DNA of 64,000 nt from Streptomyces sp. L2 (lineage in GTDB: Bacteria > Actinomycetota > Actinomycetes > Streptomycetales > Streptomycetaceae). A program made the position numbers and the translations under genes. Every line of letters starts with the position of its first letter. Within the stretch, counting starts at the first letter, position 1. The stretch is from NCBI RefSeq assembly GCF_004124325.1, contig NZ_QBDT01000001.1, forward strand, positions 3,968,001 through 4,032,000, in the 5' to 3' direction. Shown here one piece after another: positions 6,578-15,887 of this stretch. The notes under the pieces were generated by a model. It had not been told where the DNA came from, did not search any database, and saw nothing but the letters and a program-made list of their open reading frames with translations.

Positions 6578-7480
6578 ATGGCACAGGTATGGAGCTGTAC
6601 TGGGATCCGGTGGGCGGTGGAGGGGCCCGCGCTGCGGTGGAGCGGGGGGCGGTGCAGTGTGCTGGAGTGGGGGAAGCGGGTCGGGTTCGGGGTCGGTGAG
6701 GGGGGTGTGCGGCGGTGTGCGGGGGCTCGGGGGAACGCGTGTGCGGGGCGGGCCGTGGTGGGTGGGCGGAGTACGGGGGGACGGTGCGAGGAGTGTGCTC
6801 GGCTGGACCGGGCGCATTCCGTGGCCGCGGATACCTTCGCCGACGATCCGCGGCCGTACCGGGTGTACCTCGCGTGGTTCGGTCCCGGTCTCCTCAAGGT
6901 CGGCATCACCGCCGTGGAGCGCGGCTCGGCCCGGCTGCTGGAGCAGGGCGCCGTCTGTTTCACCTGGCTCGGCACCGGTCCCCTGATGGCCGCCCGGCGC
7001 ACCGAGGAGCTGCTGCGCGCCGCCCTGAGGGTGCCGGACCGGATTCCGTACGCCGAGAAGCGGGCCGTACGGTTCCGGCTGCCGGGGACAGAAGAGGAGC
7101 GGGCCGCCGAGGTGCGGGACTTGCACGCACGGGCCGTCGTACTGGAGGGGTGGCCGGAGTCGTTGGAGCGGGCCGAGTGCCAACCCGTCGATCACGTGGA
7201 GGCCTTCGGTCTCGGGCGAAGAGGTGATCACCGGGATCACGTGGCTGTCGGCGACGTCGTCGAGCTGCGGCCCGGCGGGTTCGTCAGCGGTGAGCTGGCC
7301 GGGGCCGCCGGGCCCGACCTGCATCTCGCCGTGGCGGGACACCGCGGGCTCGTCGTCCTCGACACCCGGCTGATGAGTGGGTGGGAGCTGGTGCCCCTTG
7401 CCCCGGGGACGGGATCCGGGCTCACCTTCCCCGTGCGGGCGTTCGAGAACACGGGCGGGACCCAGGACGGCCTCTTCTGA
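6578..7480 (+). CDS. DUF2797 domain-containing protein
   Basis: A 300-residue protein. Recognisable DUF2797 features are the zinc-ligand-like CEECARLDR segment, YRVYLAWFGPGLLKVGITAVERG, LLEQGAVCFTWLGTGPLMAARRTE, and the C-terminal GHRGLVVLD and FPVRAFEN parts. The domain is conserved in actinobacteria. Its middle part resembles a GIY-YIG-like fold, but its biochemical role is not known. ATG 6578 is preferred over TTG/ATG codons just upstream. It is monocistronic, between a terminator and the two-component genes. Confidence 0.75.
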   Translation: MAQVWSCTGIRWAVEGPALRWSGGRCSVLEWGKRVGFGVGEGGVRRCAGARGNACAGRAVVGGRSTGGRCEECARLDRAHSVAADTFADDPRPYRVYLAWFGPGLLKVGITAVERGSARLLEQGAVCFTWLGTGPLMAARRTEELLRAALRVPDRIPYAEKRAVRFRLPGTEEERAAEVRDLHARAVVLEGWPESLERAECQPVDHVEAFGLGRRGDHRDHVAVGDVVELRPGGFVSGELAGAAGPDLHLAVAGHRGLVVLDTRLMSGWELVPLAPGTGSGLTFPVRAFENTGGTQDGLF

Positions 7481-7584
7481 CGGGCCCGTTCCCAGGTGTT
7501 CCCTGAGAGGCGCCTGTGCGTTTCTCAGGGAAATCACAGACAGGTGCAAGTCTGTTCTCAGAGGGCGGCGACAGGGTGGCCGGT

Positions 7585-8337
7585 ATGACCACGACCTCGC
7601 CCCAGGGGCGCACCGAACTGCTGAGGCCGGACGGGAGCCCCGTCCGCGTGCTTGTGGTGGACGACGAGTTGTCGATCACCGAACTGCTGAGCATGGCCCT
7701 CCGATACGAGGGCTGGCAGATCAGGAGTGCGGGAGACGGGCACGGCGCCCTCCAGACGGCCCGCGACTTCCGGCCCGACGCTGTCGTCCTCGACATGATG
7801 CTGCCCGACATGGACGGCCTCTCCGTCCTCGGCCGGCTGCGCCGCGACCTGCCCGACGTGCCGGTCCTCTTCCTCACCGCCAAGGACGCCGTCGAGGACC
7901 GGATCGCCGGGCTCACCGCCGGCGGCGACGACTACGTGACGAAGCCGTTCAGTCTGGAGGAGGTCGTCGCCCGGCTGCGCGGCCTCATCCGCCGCTCCGG
8001 GGCCGCGGACCGCAGGTCGGAGTCCGTGCTGGTCGTCGGCGACCTCACCCTGGACGAGGACAGCCACGAGGTGTCGCGGGGCGGCGCCAACATCCACCTC
8101 ACCGCCACCGAGTTCGAGCTGCTGCGCTTCCTCATGCGCAATCCGCGGCGCGTGCTCTCCAAGGCGCAGATCCTGGACCGGGTCTGGTCGTACGACTTCG
8201 GCGGCCAGGCCAACGTCGTCGAGCTGTACATCTCGTACCTGCGGCGCAAGATCGACGCCGGGCGCGAGCCGATGATCCACACCCGGCGCGGCGCCGGGTA
8301 CCTGATCAAGCCCGCCGCCTCGACCGCGGTGTCATGA
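7585..8337 (+). CDS. OmpR/PhoB-family response regulator
   Basis: A 250-residue regulator. The receiver domain has RVLVVDDELS at 21-30, the phospho-acceptor Asp70 in AVVLDMMLPDMDG, the Thr in FLTAKD, and the Lys in DYVTKPF. The C-terminal winged helix has TATEFELLRFLMRNPRRVLSK and the YISYLRRKID/RGAGYLI wing. Its stop overlaps the ATG of the histidine kinase (ATGA), so the two form a cognate pair. The organisation resembles TrcR/TrcS-type systems. The glycosyltransferase genes downstream may be part of the same regulon or operon. The upstream GTG 7516 would add a non-conserved leader. Confidence 0.93.
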   Translation: MTTTSPQGRTELLRPDGSPVRVLVVDDELSITELLSMALRYEGWQIRSAGDGHGALQTARDFRPDAVVLDMMLPDMDGLSVLGRLRRDLPDVPVLFLTAKDAVEDRIAGLTAGGDDYVTKPFSLEEVVARLRGLIRRSGAADRRSESVLVVGDLTLDEDSHEVSRGGANIHLTATEFELLRFLMRNPRRVLSKAQILDRVWSYDFGGQANVVELYISYLRRKIDAGREPMIHTRRGAGYLIKPAASTAVS

Positions 8338-10157
8338 GCGGAGGGCGCCGGCCCGGTCCGCTGAAGCGAGCGGGGAGCCCCAGCCAACAGCGAGCGGGGA
8401 GCCCCAGCCAACAGCGTCCGGGGAGCCCCAGCCAACAGCGGGCTGGGAGACCCCGCCGGCAGTGGGCTGGGAGCCCCCGTCGGCAGCAGGCGGGAAGACC
8501 CCGTCGGCAGCGGACGGGGAGACCCCGCACCCTGCGGACACGGCTCGTCGTCGCGTCCGTCGTGCTCATCGCCGTGGTGTGCGCGGTCATCGGCACGGTG
8601 ACCACTCTGGCCCTGCGGAGCCATCTGTACGACCAGCTGAACGGCCAGCTGGACGAGGTCGCCGCGCGCGCCTCCGGCTCCTTCGGGCCGCCGGGGCAGC
8701 AGCCCGGCGGCGGCGCCGCGCCCGGCGGGCAGCGGATCAAACCGCACCCGACGACCCTCGACGACCTGGTCACCAAGGGTCCGCAGCAGGGCATCATCGC
8801 CGCCCGGGTGGAGGACGGGGCCATCGTCGGCGCCGAGCGCGGCGACAAGTCCGACAGCGACTTCGAGGTGAGCGCGAAGCCGCTGACCAAGGCCCAGCTC
8901 GCCGCCCTCGAAGCCGTACCGCGGGTGGACCGGGCACAGCACACGGTCGACGTGCCCGGCGCGGGCCGCTACCGGGTCGAGTACCGGACCGGTGACAACG
9001 GGTCCTACTACGTCGCCGTCCCGACCGCCTCCGTCGACAACACCATCGACACCCTGATCCTCGTCGAGGTCTGCGTCACCGCGGCCGGCCTCGTCGCCGC
9101 CTCCCTCGCCGGCGCCGCCATCGTCGGCGTCGCCACCCGGCCGCTGCGCCGGGTCGCCGCGACCGCCACCCGGGCCTCCGAACTCCCCCTGCACACCGGC
9201 GAGGTGAACCTCAGCGAGCGCGTCCCCGACGCGGAGTGCGATCCGCACAGCGAGGTCGGGCAGGTCGGCGCCGCCCTGAACCGGATGCTCGACCATGTGC
9301 ACGCGGCGCTGCACGCCCGCCAGCAGAGCGAGACGCGGGTACGGCAGTTCGTCGCCGACGCCAGCCATGAACTGCGCACCCCCCTCGCCTCCATCCGCGG
9401 CTACGCCGAGCTGACCCGGCGCGGACGGGAACAGGTCGGACCGGACACCCGGCACGCGCTGGGCCGTATCGAGTCCGAGGCCGGACGAATGACCGTCCTC
9501 GTCGAGGACCTCCTGCTGCTCGCCCGGCTCGATGCCGGGCGGCCCCTGCAGTTCGAGCCGACGGACCTGGTCCCGCTGGTCGTCGACACCGTCAGCGACG
9601 CCCGCGCGGCCGGCCCCGGCCACAGCTGGCGGCTCGAACTGCCCGACGAACCGGCGCCGGTGACCGCGGACGCGGCCCGCGTGCAGCAGGTGTTCGTCAA
9701 CCTGCTGGGCAACGCCCGCCACCACACCCCGCCCGGTACGACCGTCATCGCGCGCGTGCGGCACGCCGGGCCCTGGACGTGCGTCGATGTCGAGGACGAC
9801 GGGCCCGGGATCCCCGCCGAGCTGCTCCCGCACGTCTTCGAGCGGTTCGCCCGCGGCGACCCCGCGCGCGCCCGCGCCGACGGAGCCACCGGGCCGACCG
9901 CATCCACAGGGTCCTCCGGCTCCTCCGGCTCCACCGCCTCTACCGGGTCCACCGGGCTCGGCCTCGCCATCGTGCAGGCCGTCGCCGCCGCGCACGGCGG
10001 GGCCGTGACCGTGGACAGCGTGCCGGGCCGCACGGTCTTCACCGTGCACCTGCCCCAGCTCCCCGCGCCCGGTGGCGCCGCCGTGCCCCGCGCCGAGCGG
10101 TCGGCCGACTCACAGGCCCAGCACAGCGCCACCACACAGGTACGACAGGGGACTTGA
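8334..10157 (+). CDS. Sensor histidine kinase with repetitive N-terminus
   Basis: A 607-residue membrane kinase. The first ~68 residues are a degenerate 8-residue repeat (RAGSPSQQ and variants) rich in Ser, Arg and Gln. They are followed by TM1 (RLVVASVVLIAVVCAVIGTV), an extracytoplasmic sensor region with a glycine/proline patch, TM2 (ILVEVCVTAAGLVAASLAGA), HAMP, the HisKA box DASHELRTPLASIRGYAEL with the phospho-His, and an HATPase with the N box NLLGNARHH, DDGPGIP and a G box interrupted by a Ser/Thr/Gly insertion before GLGLAIV. The start overlaps the response regulator stop. The N-terminal repeat lies before TM1, so it is cytoplasmic. Confidence 0.93.
   Translation: MSGGRRPGPLKRAGSPSQQRAGSPSQQRPGSPSQQRAGRPRRQWAGSPRRQQAGRPRRQRTGRPRTLRTRLVVASVVLIAVVCAVIGTVTTLALRSHLYDQLNGQLDEVAARASGSFGPPGQQPGGGAAPGGQRIKPHPTTLDDLVTKGPQQGIIAARVEDGAIVGAERGDKSDSDFEVSAKPLTKAQLAALEAVPRVDRAQHTVDVPGAGRYRVEYRTGDNGSYYVAVPTASVDNTIDTLILVEVCVTAAGLVAASLAGAAIVGVATRPLRRVAATATRASELPLHTGEVNLSERVPDAECDPHSEVGQVGAALNRMLDHVHAALHARQQSETRVRQFVADASHELRTPLASIRGYAELTRRGREQVGPDTRHALGRIESEAGRMTVLVEDLLLLARLDAGRPLQFEPTDLVPLVVDTVSDARAAGPGHSWRLELPDEPAPVTADAARVQQVFVNLLGNARHHTPPGTTVIARVRHAGPWTCVDVEDDGPGIPAELLPHVFERFARGDPARARADGATGPTASTGSSGSSGSTASTGSTGLGLAIVQAVAAAHGGAVTVDSVPGRTVFTVHLPQLPAPGGAAVPRAERSADSQAQHSATTQVRQGT
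8366..8533 (+). repeat. 24-bp tandem repeat in the kinase 5' coding region
   Basis: About seven degenerate 24-bp units encode eight residues each. The first three are nearly identical (GGGGAGCCCCAGCCAACAGC). Because the unit is a multiple of three, copy-number change would keep the frame. Confidence 0.8.
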
Positions 10158-10171
10158 GAAAAGTCGGTCCC

Positions 10172-11593
10172 ATGCGAACCGACTCTTTCCCCGGCACCGG
10201 CACCCTGCCGGCGCGGGAGCACCTCCCGGCCACGGACGCCGGTACGCCTGTCCTGGACGTCGTGATCCCCGTCTACAACGAGGAGAAGGACCTCGGCCCC
10301 TGCGTGCGCGGACTGCACGAGCACCTGACCCGTACGTTCCCGTACGCGTTCCGCATCACGATCGCGGACAACGCCTCCACGGACACCACCCCGCTGGTGG
10401 CGGCCCGGCTGGCGGCGGAGCTCGCCGAGGTCGCCACCTTCCGGCTGGAGCAGAAGGGGCGGGGCCGGGCCCTGCGGGCCGTGTGGTCCGCGTCCGAGGC
10501 GCCGGTCCTCGCCTACATGGACGTCGATCTGTCCACCGGCCTCAACGCCCTGCTGCCCCTGGTGGCGCCGCTGATCTCCGGTCACTCCGACCTCGCCATC
10601 GGCTCCCGGCTGTCCCGCAGCTCACGCGTGGTCCGGGGCCCCAAGCGGGAGTTGATCAGCCGCGCCTACAACCTGATCCTGCGCGGCTCGCTCCAGGCCC
10701 GCTTCTCGGACGCGCAGTGCGGGTTCAAGGCGATCAGGCGGGACGTGGCCCAGGTGCTGCTGCCGCTGGTCGAGGACAGCGGCTGGTTCTTCGACACCGA
10801 GATGCTGGTGCTGGCCGAGCGGGCGGGCCTGAGGATCCACGAGGTGCCGGTGGACTGGGTCGACGACCCCGACTCCACCGTGCACATCGTGCGGACGGCG
10901 ACCGAGGACCTCAAGGGCGTCTGGCGCATCGGCAAGGCCCTGGCCTCCGGTTCACTGCCGCTGGACCGGCTCACCCGGCCCTTCGGCGACGACCCGCGCG
11001 ACCGCGAGGTCCGCGAACTGCGGGACCTGCCCAGGGGGCTGGCCCGCCAGCTCGCCGGGTTCTGCGTGGTGGGCGGTCTGTCGACGCTGTTCTACCTGCT
11101 GCTCTACGGCGCCTTCCGGCAGGTCTGCGGCGCCCAGACCGCCAACGCGCTCGCCCTGCTGGTCTCGGCCGTCGCGAACACGGCCGCCAACCGCCGGCTC
11201 ACCTTCGGGGTACGCGGCGGGGGCGGCGCCGTACGCCACCAGGCGCAGGGGCTCGTCGTCTTCGGCATCGGACTCGCCCTCACCAGCGGCTCCCTGGCCG
11301 CCCTGGACACGGCCACAGACCACCCCGCGCACTCCACCGAACTCGCGGTGCTCATCGCCGCCAACCTCGCGGCGACCGTCCTGCGGTTCCTGCTCTTCCG
11401 GGCCTGGGTCTTCCCGGACGGCGGCCGAGGGGAGCAGCAGCCGCCGTACGGGACGGGCGTGCCGCTTCCGCAACGGCCCCTCGCGCACCCGCAGCCGCAG
11501 CCGCACCCGCACTCGTACCCACATCCGCAGCACCCGCACCCGCACCCGCACTCCCACCCACACCCGCACAACGACCCGGGGGACCCCCGATGA
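10172..11593 (+). CDS. Family-2 glycosyltransferase fused to a GtrA-like membrane domain
   Basis: A 473-residue protein. The N-terminal GT-A domain has VLDVVIPVYNEEKDLGPCV, DNASTDTT and the DxD motif in YMDVDLS, like dolichyl/polyprenyl-phosphate mannose synthases that load a sugar onto a lipid carrier. From about residue 285 there is a four-helix GtrA-like domain (FCVVGGLSTLFYLLLYG, the ANTAANRRLTFG motif, and LRFLLFRAWVF). The C-terminus is an unusual His-Pro-rich tail of about 40 residues. Its stop overlaps the start of the GT39 gene. Together they should make and use a polyprenyl-phosphate sugar donor for extracytoplasmic glycosylation. Confidence 0.88.
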   Translation: MRTDSFPGTGTLPAREHLPATDAGTPVLDVVIPVYNEEKDLGPCVRGLHEHLTRTFPYAFRITIADNASTDTTPLVAARLAAELAEVATFRLEQKGRGRALRAVWSASEAPVLAYMDVDLSTGLNALLPLVAPLISGHSDLAIGSRLSRSSRVVRGPKRELISRAYNLILRGSLQARFSDAQCGFKAIRRDVAQVLLPLVEDSGWFFDTEMLVLAERAGLRIHEVPVDWVDDPDSTVHIVRTATEDLKGVWRIGKALASGSLPLDRLTRPFGDDPRDREVRELRDLPRGLARQLAGFCVVGGLSTLFYLLLYGAFRQVCGAQTANALALLVSAVANTAANRRLTFGVRGGGGAVRHQAQGLVVFGIGLALTSGSLAALDTATDHPAHSTELAVLIAANLAATVLRFLLFRAWVFPDGGRGEQQPPYGTGVPLPQRPLAHPQPQPHPHSYPHPQHPHPHPHSHPHPHNDPGDPR

Positions 11594-13890
11594 CCACCGA
11601 CTACGGCCGGCACCCCGCGCGGAAGACCGGCCCCACCGGCTGGGGACCGCCGACCACGGCCGCCCCGCACGCCGCTCCCCACTCCGCCCCGCACGCCACT
11701 CCCCCGCCCGCCCCCGGACTCGCGCCGGGCCGGTGGCCCCGCGGACTGTGGCACGGCCGGCCCGACGACCCCCGCTGGGTCCGCCCGGCGTTCCTCGGTC
11801 TGCTCGCAGCCACCCTCGTCCTCTACCTCTGGAACCTGAGCGCCTCCGGTTACGCCAACTCCTTCTACTCGGCGGCCGTCCAGGCGGGCAGCACCTCCTG
11901 GAAGGCGTTCTTCTTCGGCTCGCTGGACGCGGGCAACGCCATCACCGTGGACAAGCCGTCGGCGTTTCTGTGGCCGATGGAGCTGTCGGTGCGGGTCTTC
12001 GGCCTGAACTCGTGGGCGATCCTGACGCCGCAGGTCCTGATGGGTGTGGGCACGGTGGCCGTGGTGTACGCGGCGGTACGGCGCCGGTTCAGCCCGGCGG
12101 CGGGGCTGATCGCGGGGGCGGTGCTCGCGCTCACCCCGGTCGCGGCGCTGATGTTCCGGTTCGACAACCCGGACGCCATGCTGGCCATGCTGATGGCGCT
12201 GGCCTGCTACCTCGTCGTACGGGCGGTGGAGGACGGGCGGACCAGGTGGCTGGTGTGGGCGGGGGCCGCGATCGGTTTCGCGTTCCTCGCCAAGACCCTC
12301 CAGGCGTTCCTGATCCTGCCGCCGCTGGCGCTCGTGTACGCCGTCTGCGCTCCGGTGCGGCTGCGCAGGCGGCTGGCCCAGCTGGGCCTCGCGACCCTCG
12401 CGCTGCTCGTGTCCGGCGGCTGGTGGGTGGCCGTCGTGGAACTGTGGCCGGCGTCCTCCCGCCCCTATGTCGGCGGCTCCCAGAACAACAGCTTCCTGGA
12501 GCTGACCTTCGGCTACAACGGCCTCGGCCGGATCAACGGCGACGAGACCGGCAGCGTCGGCGGCGGAGGCGGACCCGGGGGCGGCGGTACCGGCCAGTGG
12601 GGCGCCACCGGCTGGAACCGGATGTTCGACTCCGAGATCGGCGGCCAGGTCTCCTGGCTGATCCCGGCCGCGCTGATCCTGCTGCTCGCGGGCCTGTGGG
12701 CGACGAGGAAGGCCCGGCGTACCTCGGTCACGCGCGCGTCGTTCCTGGTCTGGGGCGGCTCGCTGCTGATGACGATGGCGGTCTTCAGCTACATGGCCGG
12801 CATCTTCCACCAGTACTACACGGTCGCTCTCACCCCCTACCTCGCCGCGGTGACCGGTATGGGTGCCGGTCTCCTGTGGGAGCGCCGGGGGGAGACCTGG
12901 GCGTCGCTGGTGTCGGCCGGGTCCGTGGTGGCCGCGGCGGTCTGGGGGTACGTCCTGCTCGACCGGGTGCCGGACTACCTGCCCTGGCTGAGGTGGCTGG
13001 TGCTGGTCGGCGGGCTGACGGCGGCCCTCGGCCTGGTCTTCGCCGGCCGGATCAGCAGGCGGCTCGCGCTCGGCGCGGCGACGGCGGGCCTGGTGGCCGC
13101 GCTGGCGGGCCCAACGGCGTACACCCTGAGCACGGTGAACTCGGCCCACACGGGTTCGATCCCCACGGCGGGCCCGGCGGGCGCGAGCATGATGGGCGGC
13201 CCCGGCGGCCGGCCGGGCGGCGGTCCCGGGGGCGCTCCCGGCGGGGGTGCTGACGGCGGCACGCGGGGCGGCTTCGGCGGCGGCATGCCGGGGCAGGGCG
13301 GCCAGAATCAGCAGGGCGGACAGGGCCAGCAGGGCCAGCAGGGCCAGCAGGGCGGCCAAGGCCAACCCTCCGGAAACGGATTCCCGGGTGGCGGTCCCGG
13401 CCAGAACGGCAACGGATTCCCCGGCCAGAGCGGCAACGGCCTCCCCGGCGGCGCCCGCACCGGCGAAGGCGGTGGCGGTGGCGGTGGACGTGCCGGCGGT
13501 GGCATGGGCGGGCTGCTGGACGGCGCCAACGTCTCCGCCGCCGCCAAGAGGCTGCTGAAGGCCGACGCCGGCGACTACACCTGGGTCGCCGCGTCCATCG
13601 GCTCGCAGAACTCCGCGAGCTACCAGCTGGCCACCGGCGACCCGGTCATGGCGATCGGCGGCTTCAATGGGACCGACCCGTCGCCGACCCTGGCCCAGTT
13701 CAAGAAGTACGTGGCCGAAGGCAAGATCCACTACTTCATCGCCGGCGGAGGCATGGGCGGGGGCATGGAAGCGGGCATGGGCGGCGGAAGCCGCGGTACG
13801 GCCTCGCAGATCACCTCGTGGGTCGAGAGCAACTTCACGAAGGTCACGGTCGGTTCGGCCACCTTCTACGACCTCACGAAGCGGAGCTGA
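11590..13890 (+). CDS. GT39/ArnT-like membrane glycosyltransferase (mannosyltransferase-like)
   Basis: A 766-residue polytopic protein that would transfer a sugar from a polyprenyl-phosphate donor on the outer face of the membrane. After a proline-rich N-terminus, the first loop carries the expected acidic residue, with the conserved FYSAAVQAGSTSWKAFFFGS and ITVDKPSAFLWPMELSVRVF. The PMT_2-type helices follow. A long Gly/Gln/Asn-rich linker (about residues 535-640) leads to a soluble C-terminal domain with YTWVAASIGSQNSASYQLAT and GKIHYFIAGGG. The gene overlaps the upstream GT2 gene by four bases, which supports a donor-transferase pair. Confidence 0.88.
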   Translation: MTTDYGRHPARKTGPTGWGPPTTAAPHAAPHSAPHATPPPAPGLAPGRWPRGLWHGRPDDPRWVRPAFLGLLAATLVLYLWNLSASGYANSFYSAAVQAGSTSWKAFFFGSLDAGNAITVDKPSAFLWPMELSVRVFGLNSWAILTPQVLMGVGTVAVVYAAVRRRFSPAAGLIAGAVLALTPVAALMFRFDNPDAMLAMLMALACYLVVRAVEDGRTRWLVWAGAAIGFAFLAKTLQAFLILPPLALVYAVCAPVRLRRRLAQLGLATLALLVSGGWWVAVVELWPASSRPYVGGSQNNSFLELTFGYNGLGRINGDETGSVGGGGGPGGGGTGQWGATGWNRMFDSEIGGQVSWLIPAALILLLAGLWATRKARRTSVTRASFLVWGGSLLMTMAVFSYMAGIFHQYYTVALTPYLAAVTGMGAGLLWERRGETWASLVSAGSVVAAAVWGYVLLDRVPDYLPWLRWLVLVGGLTAALGLVFAGRISRRLALGAATAGLVAALAGPTAYTLSTVNSAHTGSIPTAGPAGASMMGGPGGRPGGGPGGAPGGGADGGTRGGFGGGMPGQGGQNQQGGQGQQGQQGQQGGQGQPSGNGFPGGGPGQNGNGFPGQSGNGLPGGARTGEGGGGGGGRAGGGMGGLLDGANVSAAAKRLLKADAGDYTWVAASIGSQNSASYQLATGDPVMAIGGFNGTDPSPTLAQFKKYVAEGKIHYFIAGGGMGGGMEAGMGGGSRGTASQITSWVESNFTKVTVGSATFYDLTKRS

Positions 13891-13987
13891 CCGGCCGGGA
13901 GCAGCCTCCTCGTGGCGTCGCCGCGTTTCGGCACCGCCCCGCGCCCCTTAGTTTGGGAGGGTGGCCGGAATCGAGGAGGGTGCTCCC

Positions 13988-14749
13988 GTGGCGAAGGCAG
14001 CAGGTCGGTCGGCGCGGGCCAGCGTGTGGCTCGGGGGGAAGGTCCGGCGGGGCGGGCGGGGGAGTGCGCAGCCCTCGGGCCTGGACCGGGAGCGGATCAC
14101 CGGGGTCTCGGTACGGCTGCTGGACGCCGAGGGTCTGGACAGGTTCTCCATGCGGCGGCTCGCGGCCGAGCTGAACGTGACGGCGATGTCCCTGTACTGG
14201 TACGTCGACACCAAGGACGACCTGCTGGAACTCGCCCTCGACGCGGCCTTCGGCGAGCTGGCGCTGCCCGACCCGGCGGACGGCGCTGCCGACTGGCGGG
14301 ACGAGCTGCGTGGGCTGGCCACGGAGTACCGGGCGCTGCTGGTGCGCCACCCGTGGCTGTCCGCGCTCGCCGGGCGCTACCTCAACATCGGCCCGAACTC
14401 CCTCGGCTTCTCGCGCCAGGTTCGGCGGGTGGTCCGCCGGGCGGGGCTGCCCGCGCACGGGGTCACGGGCGCGATCGCGGCCGTCTTCCAGTTCGTGTAC
14501 GGCCACGGCACGATCGAGAGCCACTTCCTCGCCCGCGTCGAGGGCGCCGGGCTCACTCCGGACGAGTACTACGCGCAGGCCATGCGCTCGGTCCGGCAGG
14601 ACCCGGACGCCGCCGAGGCCCTCCAGGAGTCCGAGGGGATCATGGAGGCCCGCGGCGGCGACACGGTCGCCGAGATGCTGGACCGGGACTTCACCTTCGC
14701 CCTGGACCTGCTGGTGGCCGGCATCGAGGCGATGGTCGAGCGCGGCTGA
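13988..14749 (+). CDS. TetR/AcrR-family transcriptional regulator
   Basis: A 253-residue regulator. The N-terminal HTH reads LDRERITGVSVRLLDAEGLD then RFSMRRLAAELNVTAMSLYW, followed by YVDTKDDLLEL. The C-terminal domain is of the TetR_C type seen in tetracycline/drug repressors. GTG 13988 follows AGGAGGG at 13974-13980 with good spacing; GTG 13961 would add nine residues. The ligand is unknown. It is transcribed away from the PPOX gene, which converges on it. Confidence 0.88.
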   Translation: MAKAAGRSARASVWLGGKVRRGGRGSAQPSGLDRERITGVSVRLLDAEGLDRFSMRRLAAELNVTAMSLYWYVDTKDDLLELALDAAFGELALPDPADGAADWRDELRGLATEYRALLVRHPWLSALAGRYLNIGPNSLGFSRQVRRVVRRAGLPAHGVTGAIAAVFQFVYGHGTIESHFLARVEGAGLTPDEYYAQAMRSVRQDPDAAEALQESEGIMEARGGDTVAEMLDRDFTFALDLLVAGIEAMVERG

Positions 14750-14776
14750 GCCCCCGAGCCCGCGCCGTCGAGTCCG

Positions 14777-15259
14777 CTACTCCTGCTCCTGCTCCTGCTC
14801 CACGAGCCGTGCTGGAAATCCCCCGGTGGCCACGGGACCCCACCGCTCGGGAGTCACCCGGATGATCGACTTCCCCTGCTTGACCATCGCTTCCCTGTAC
14901 TCGTCCCAGTCGGGGTGCTCGCCGGCGATGTTCCGGTAGTACTCCACCAGGGGCTCGACCGAGTCGGGGCTGTCGAGGACCTCCGCGGTGCCGTCGACCT
15001 GGACCCAGGGGCCGTTCCACTCGTCGCTGAGGACGAGCAGGCTGACCCGGGTGTCCCGCTTGGCGTTGCGGGTCTTCGCGCGCTCCGGGTACGTGGAGAC
15101 CACGATCCGGCCGGCGTCGTCGACGCCGCAGGTCAGCGGGGAGGCCTGGGGGCTGCCGTCGGCGCGGCGGGTGAGCAGGATCGCGCGGTGGCGGGGCCGT
15201 ACGAAGTCCAGCAGTTCGTCCAGCGAGATGCGGGTGTTCGTCGCGATGTTCGGTGCCAT
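14777..15259 (-). CDS. PPOX-class, probably F420-dependent, pyridoxamine 5'-phosphate oxidase-like protein
   Basis: A 160-residue split-barrel flavin/F420-binding protein. Typical segments are RHRAILLTRRADGSPQASPL, GRIVVSTYPERAKTRNAKRD, VSLLVLSDEWNGPWVQVDGT and IIRVTPERWGP. The family reduces unsaturated substrates with F420H2 in actinobacteria; the substrate here is unknown. The gene ends with a short Glu-Gln run (QEQEQE) coded by a simple repeat. Confidence 0.85.
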   Translation of the reverse strand: MAPNIATNTRISLDELLDFVRPRHRAILLTRRADGSPQASPLTCGVDDAGRIVVSTYPERAKTRNAKRDTRVSLLVLSDEWNGPWVQVDGTAEVLDSPDSVEPLVEYYRNIAGEHPDWDEYREAMVKQGKSIIRVTPERWGPVATGGFPARLVEQEQEQE

Positions 15260-15268
15260 GCGCGCAGC

Positions 15269-15631
15269 CTAGAACGCCATCGCCTCGGTCAGGTCGTCGT
15301 ACACCGGTACGTCACGGCGGACTCCGGTCAGCTCCAGGACGCGGCTCGGCAGCTCGTGCGGGCGGGCGACGACGCGGACCTCGGTGTGCGGCTGCAGCAG
15401 CCGCCGTATGTCGTCGACCAGGCGGGCGCCCTGGGAGTCCATGAACCGGGTGCGGGTGAGGTCCAGCACGAGCAGGCGCAGGGGGGAGGGGCGGGCGCGG
15501 ACGACGGAGACGATGTGGGAGTAGAGGGCGGGCGCTGTGCTCAGGTCGATGTCCGGCGGCAGGGTGAGCAGCGTGCGGCCCGGCAGGTCGAGCTGCGGGC
15601 ACGGAGTGGGAAGGAAGGTCACGGCACTCAC
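15269..15631 (-). CDS. STAS-domain anti-anti-sigma-like protein
   Basis: About 120 residues. The STAS fold is seen in LLTLPPDIDLSTAPALYSHI, LRLLVLDLTRTRFMDSQGAR and VRVVARPHELPSRVLELTGV. In SpoIIAA-type proteins the serine of D-S-x-G is phosphorylated; here the context is FMDSQGA, so the site is preserved. It may modulate an anti-sigma kinase; no RsbW-like gene is adjacent, although SigB/F-type sigma genes occur about 7 kb away. I chose GTG 15631 because the domain starts there; a longer frame to 15757 exists, and neither start has a strong RBS. Confidence 0.75.
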   Translation of the reverse strand: MSAVTFLPTPCPQLDLPGRTLLTLPPDIDLSTAPALYSHIVSVVRARPSPLRLLVLDLTRTRFMDSQGARLVDDIRRLLQPHTEVRVVARPHELPSRVLELTGVRRDVPVYDDLTEAMAF

Positions 15632-15887
15632 CTGGAGGGGCGGACGGGAGGAAGGTTCCGCTTCCGGTTCCGGGCGGCCCGGAATCCGGGAGGCCGCTTC
15701 CTGACCGACGGTTCCATTGGACCACGGGCCACCCGGCGGCGGAAGGCGGCCGGACACGGCCGCCGGGCGAACATCACGTCACCGCAATGGAGCAGCTAAA
15801 GTGCAGCTGTCGTGTGCTCGCAGTCGGGAATGTGCTGCGGAGCTCTCCTGAGCATGGCCGTAGGCCGTGTTGTCCGAGAGGTTCGTG

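Noticed and set aside
11104..13731. Long minus-strand open frame opposite the GT39 gene
   Set aside because: Antisense shadow in GC-rich DNA; the + strand has clear GT39 motifs.
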